In this document: piece after piece, positions 5,578-6,037 of the stretch
Numbering within the stretch: position 1 is the stretch's first letter
Layout: each line of letters opens with the position of its first letter
Notes under the pieces: generated by a model
What the model was told of the DNA's origin: nothing
Databases searched by the model: none
What the model saw: only the letters and a program-made list of their open reading frames with translations
Source of the DNA: Rhodocyclaceae bacterium
GTDB lineage: Bacteria > Pseudomonadota > Gammaproteobacteria > Burkholderiales > Rhodocyclaceae
Reading direction: 5' to 3'
Length of the DNA stretch: 6,037 nt
Assembly (NCBI GenBank): GCA_027325905.1
Contig: DAIEEM010000035.1
Coordinates: 1 to 6,037, forward strand
Program-made: the position numbers and the translations under genes

Positions 5578-6037
5578 ATGCATTTCACCGATCTCGGCCT
5601 GCGCGCCGAAATTCTGCGTTCCATTTCCGAACAGGGTTACGACACGCCGACGCCGATCCAGGCGCAGGCAATTCCGTTCGTGCTCGAAGGCCGCGACCTC
5701 ATGGCCGCTGCCCAGACCGGCACCGGCAAGACCGCCGGCTTCACCCTGCCCATCCTGCAACTGCTGTCCACCCGCGACGCCGGCCTGTCGCTCAAGCGCT
5801 TCAAGTCGCGCGCCCTGATCCTGGTGCCGACGCGCGAACTGGCCGTGCAGGTCCATGACAGCGTGCGTACCTACGGCAAGCATCTGGGCCTCAAGGCAGC
5901 CGCCATTTACGGCGGCGTCGGCATGGCGCCGCAAACCCGCGCCCTGCGCGCCGGCGTCGACATCATCGTCGCCACGCCGGGACGGCTGCTCGACCACATC
6001 GAGCAGCGCAGCGCCGATCTTTCCGGCATCGAAATCC
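5578..6037 (+). CDS. rhlE: DEAD-box ATP-dependent RNA helicase, RhlE type, N-terminal part (3' end outside window)
   Basis: DEAD-box helicases unwind short RNA duplexes using ATP; RhlE-type members act in ribosome maturation and RNA turnover in the cytosol. The 153 visible codons run in frame to the window edge with no stop. The protein begins with Phe3 and the Q motif (GYDTPTPIQAQAIP, 20-33). Walker A/motif I follows, AAQTGTGKT at 44-52, with Lys51 binding ATP phosphates. Motif Ia is PTREL (84-88), the conserved GG is at 112-113, and motif Ib is TPGRLLDHI (133-141). The DEAD motif itself and the second RecA domain lie beyond the window. The TPTPIQAQAIP and LLVPTREL-type sequences resemble RhlE/SrmB/DbpA-family enzymes. 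RhlE is my best choice from the short N-terminus and the TPGRLLDH motif, but the subfamily cannot be proven without the C-terminus. The start is set by AGGAG 7 nt upstream. The gene has its own predicted promoter and a long leader, separate from the upstream pair. Confidence 0.88.
   Translation, partial: MHFTDLGLRAEILRSISEQGYDTPTPIQAQAIPFVLEGRDLMAAAQTGTGKTAGFTLPILQLLSTRDAGLSLKRFKSRALILVPTRELAVQVHDSVRTYGKHLGLKAAAIYGGVGMAPQTRALRAGVDIIVATPGRLLDHIEQRSADLSGIEI

Noticed and set aside
5470..5997. 175-codon minus-strand open frame opposite the helicase gene
   Set aside because: It is antisense to clear DEAD-box motifs and has no domain or ribosome binding evidence of its own.

Overview
The window is a GC-rich, densely packed stretch with every supported gene on the + strand. 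It looks like a betaproteobacterial chromosome, perhaps Rhodocyclales-like. That inference rests on the cvpA-purF-metZ order, which is common in beta- and gammaproteobacteria, on the RhlE-type helicase, and on the strong G/C preference at third codon positions. No tRNA, rRNA, insertion sequence, CRISPR array or phage gene was seen.

Layout: (1) 3-2943 is a housekeeping block: the 3' end of cvpA (membrane protein), complete purF (first committed step of purine synthesis) and complete metZ (O-succinylhomoserine sulfhydrylase, methionine synthesis). The gaps are only 15 and 7 nt, so this is probably one transcript. (2) 2944-3057 is a 114-nt spacer holding a GC palindrome, a short direct repeat and a sigma-54-like promoter candidate. 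(3) 3058-5355 is a two-gene unit with a 9-nt gap. The first gene encodes a 416-aa heme-oxygenase-fold protein with an intact HxxxDxxH metal motif, resembling the diiron oxidase/oxygenase (HDO) superfamily. The second encodes a 345-aa protein related to anthranilate phosphoribosyltransferase (TrpD/YbiB group) with altered PRPP and substrate loops. (4) 5356-5577 is a regulatory spacer with two interlocking perfect inverted repeats overlapping a good sigma-70-like promoter, followed by a leader of roughly 125 nt. (5) 5578-6037 is the first 153 codons of an RhlE-type DEAD-box RNA helicase, running off the window.

The housekeeping genes are ordinary. The part worth attention is the HDO-like/TrpD-like pair. 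A predicted metal-dependent oxidative enzyme is apparently co-translated with a phosphoribosyltransferase-fold protein, away from any trp genes visible here, and I know of no named pathway that joins these two. Their joint function is unknown; the sequence supports the folds and the operon, not a reaction.
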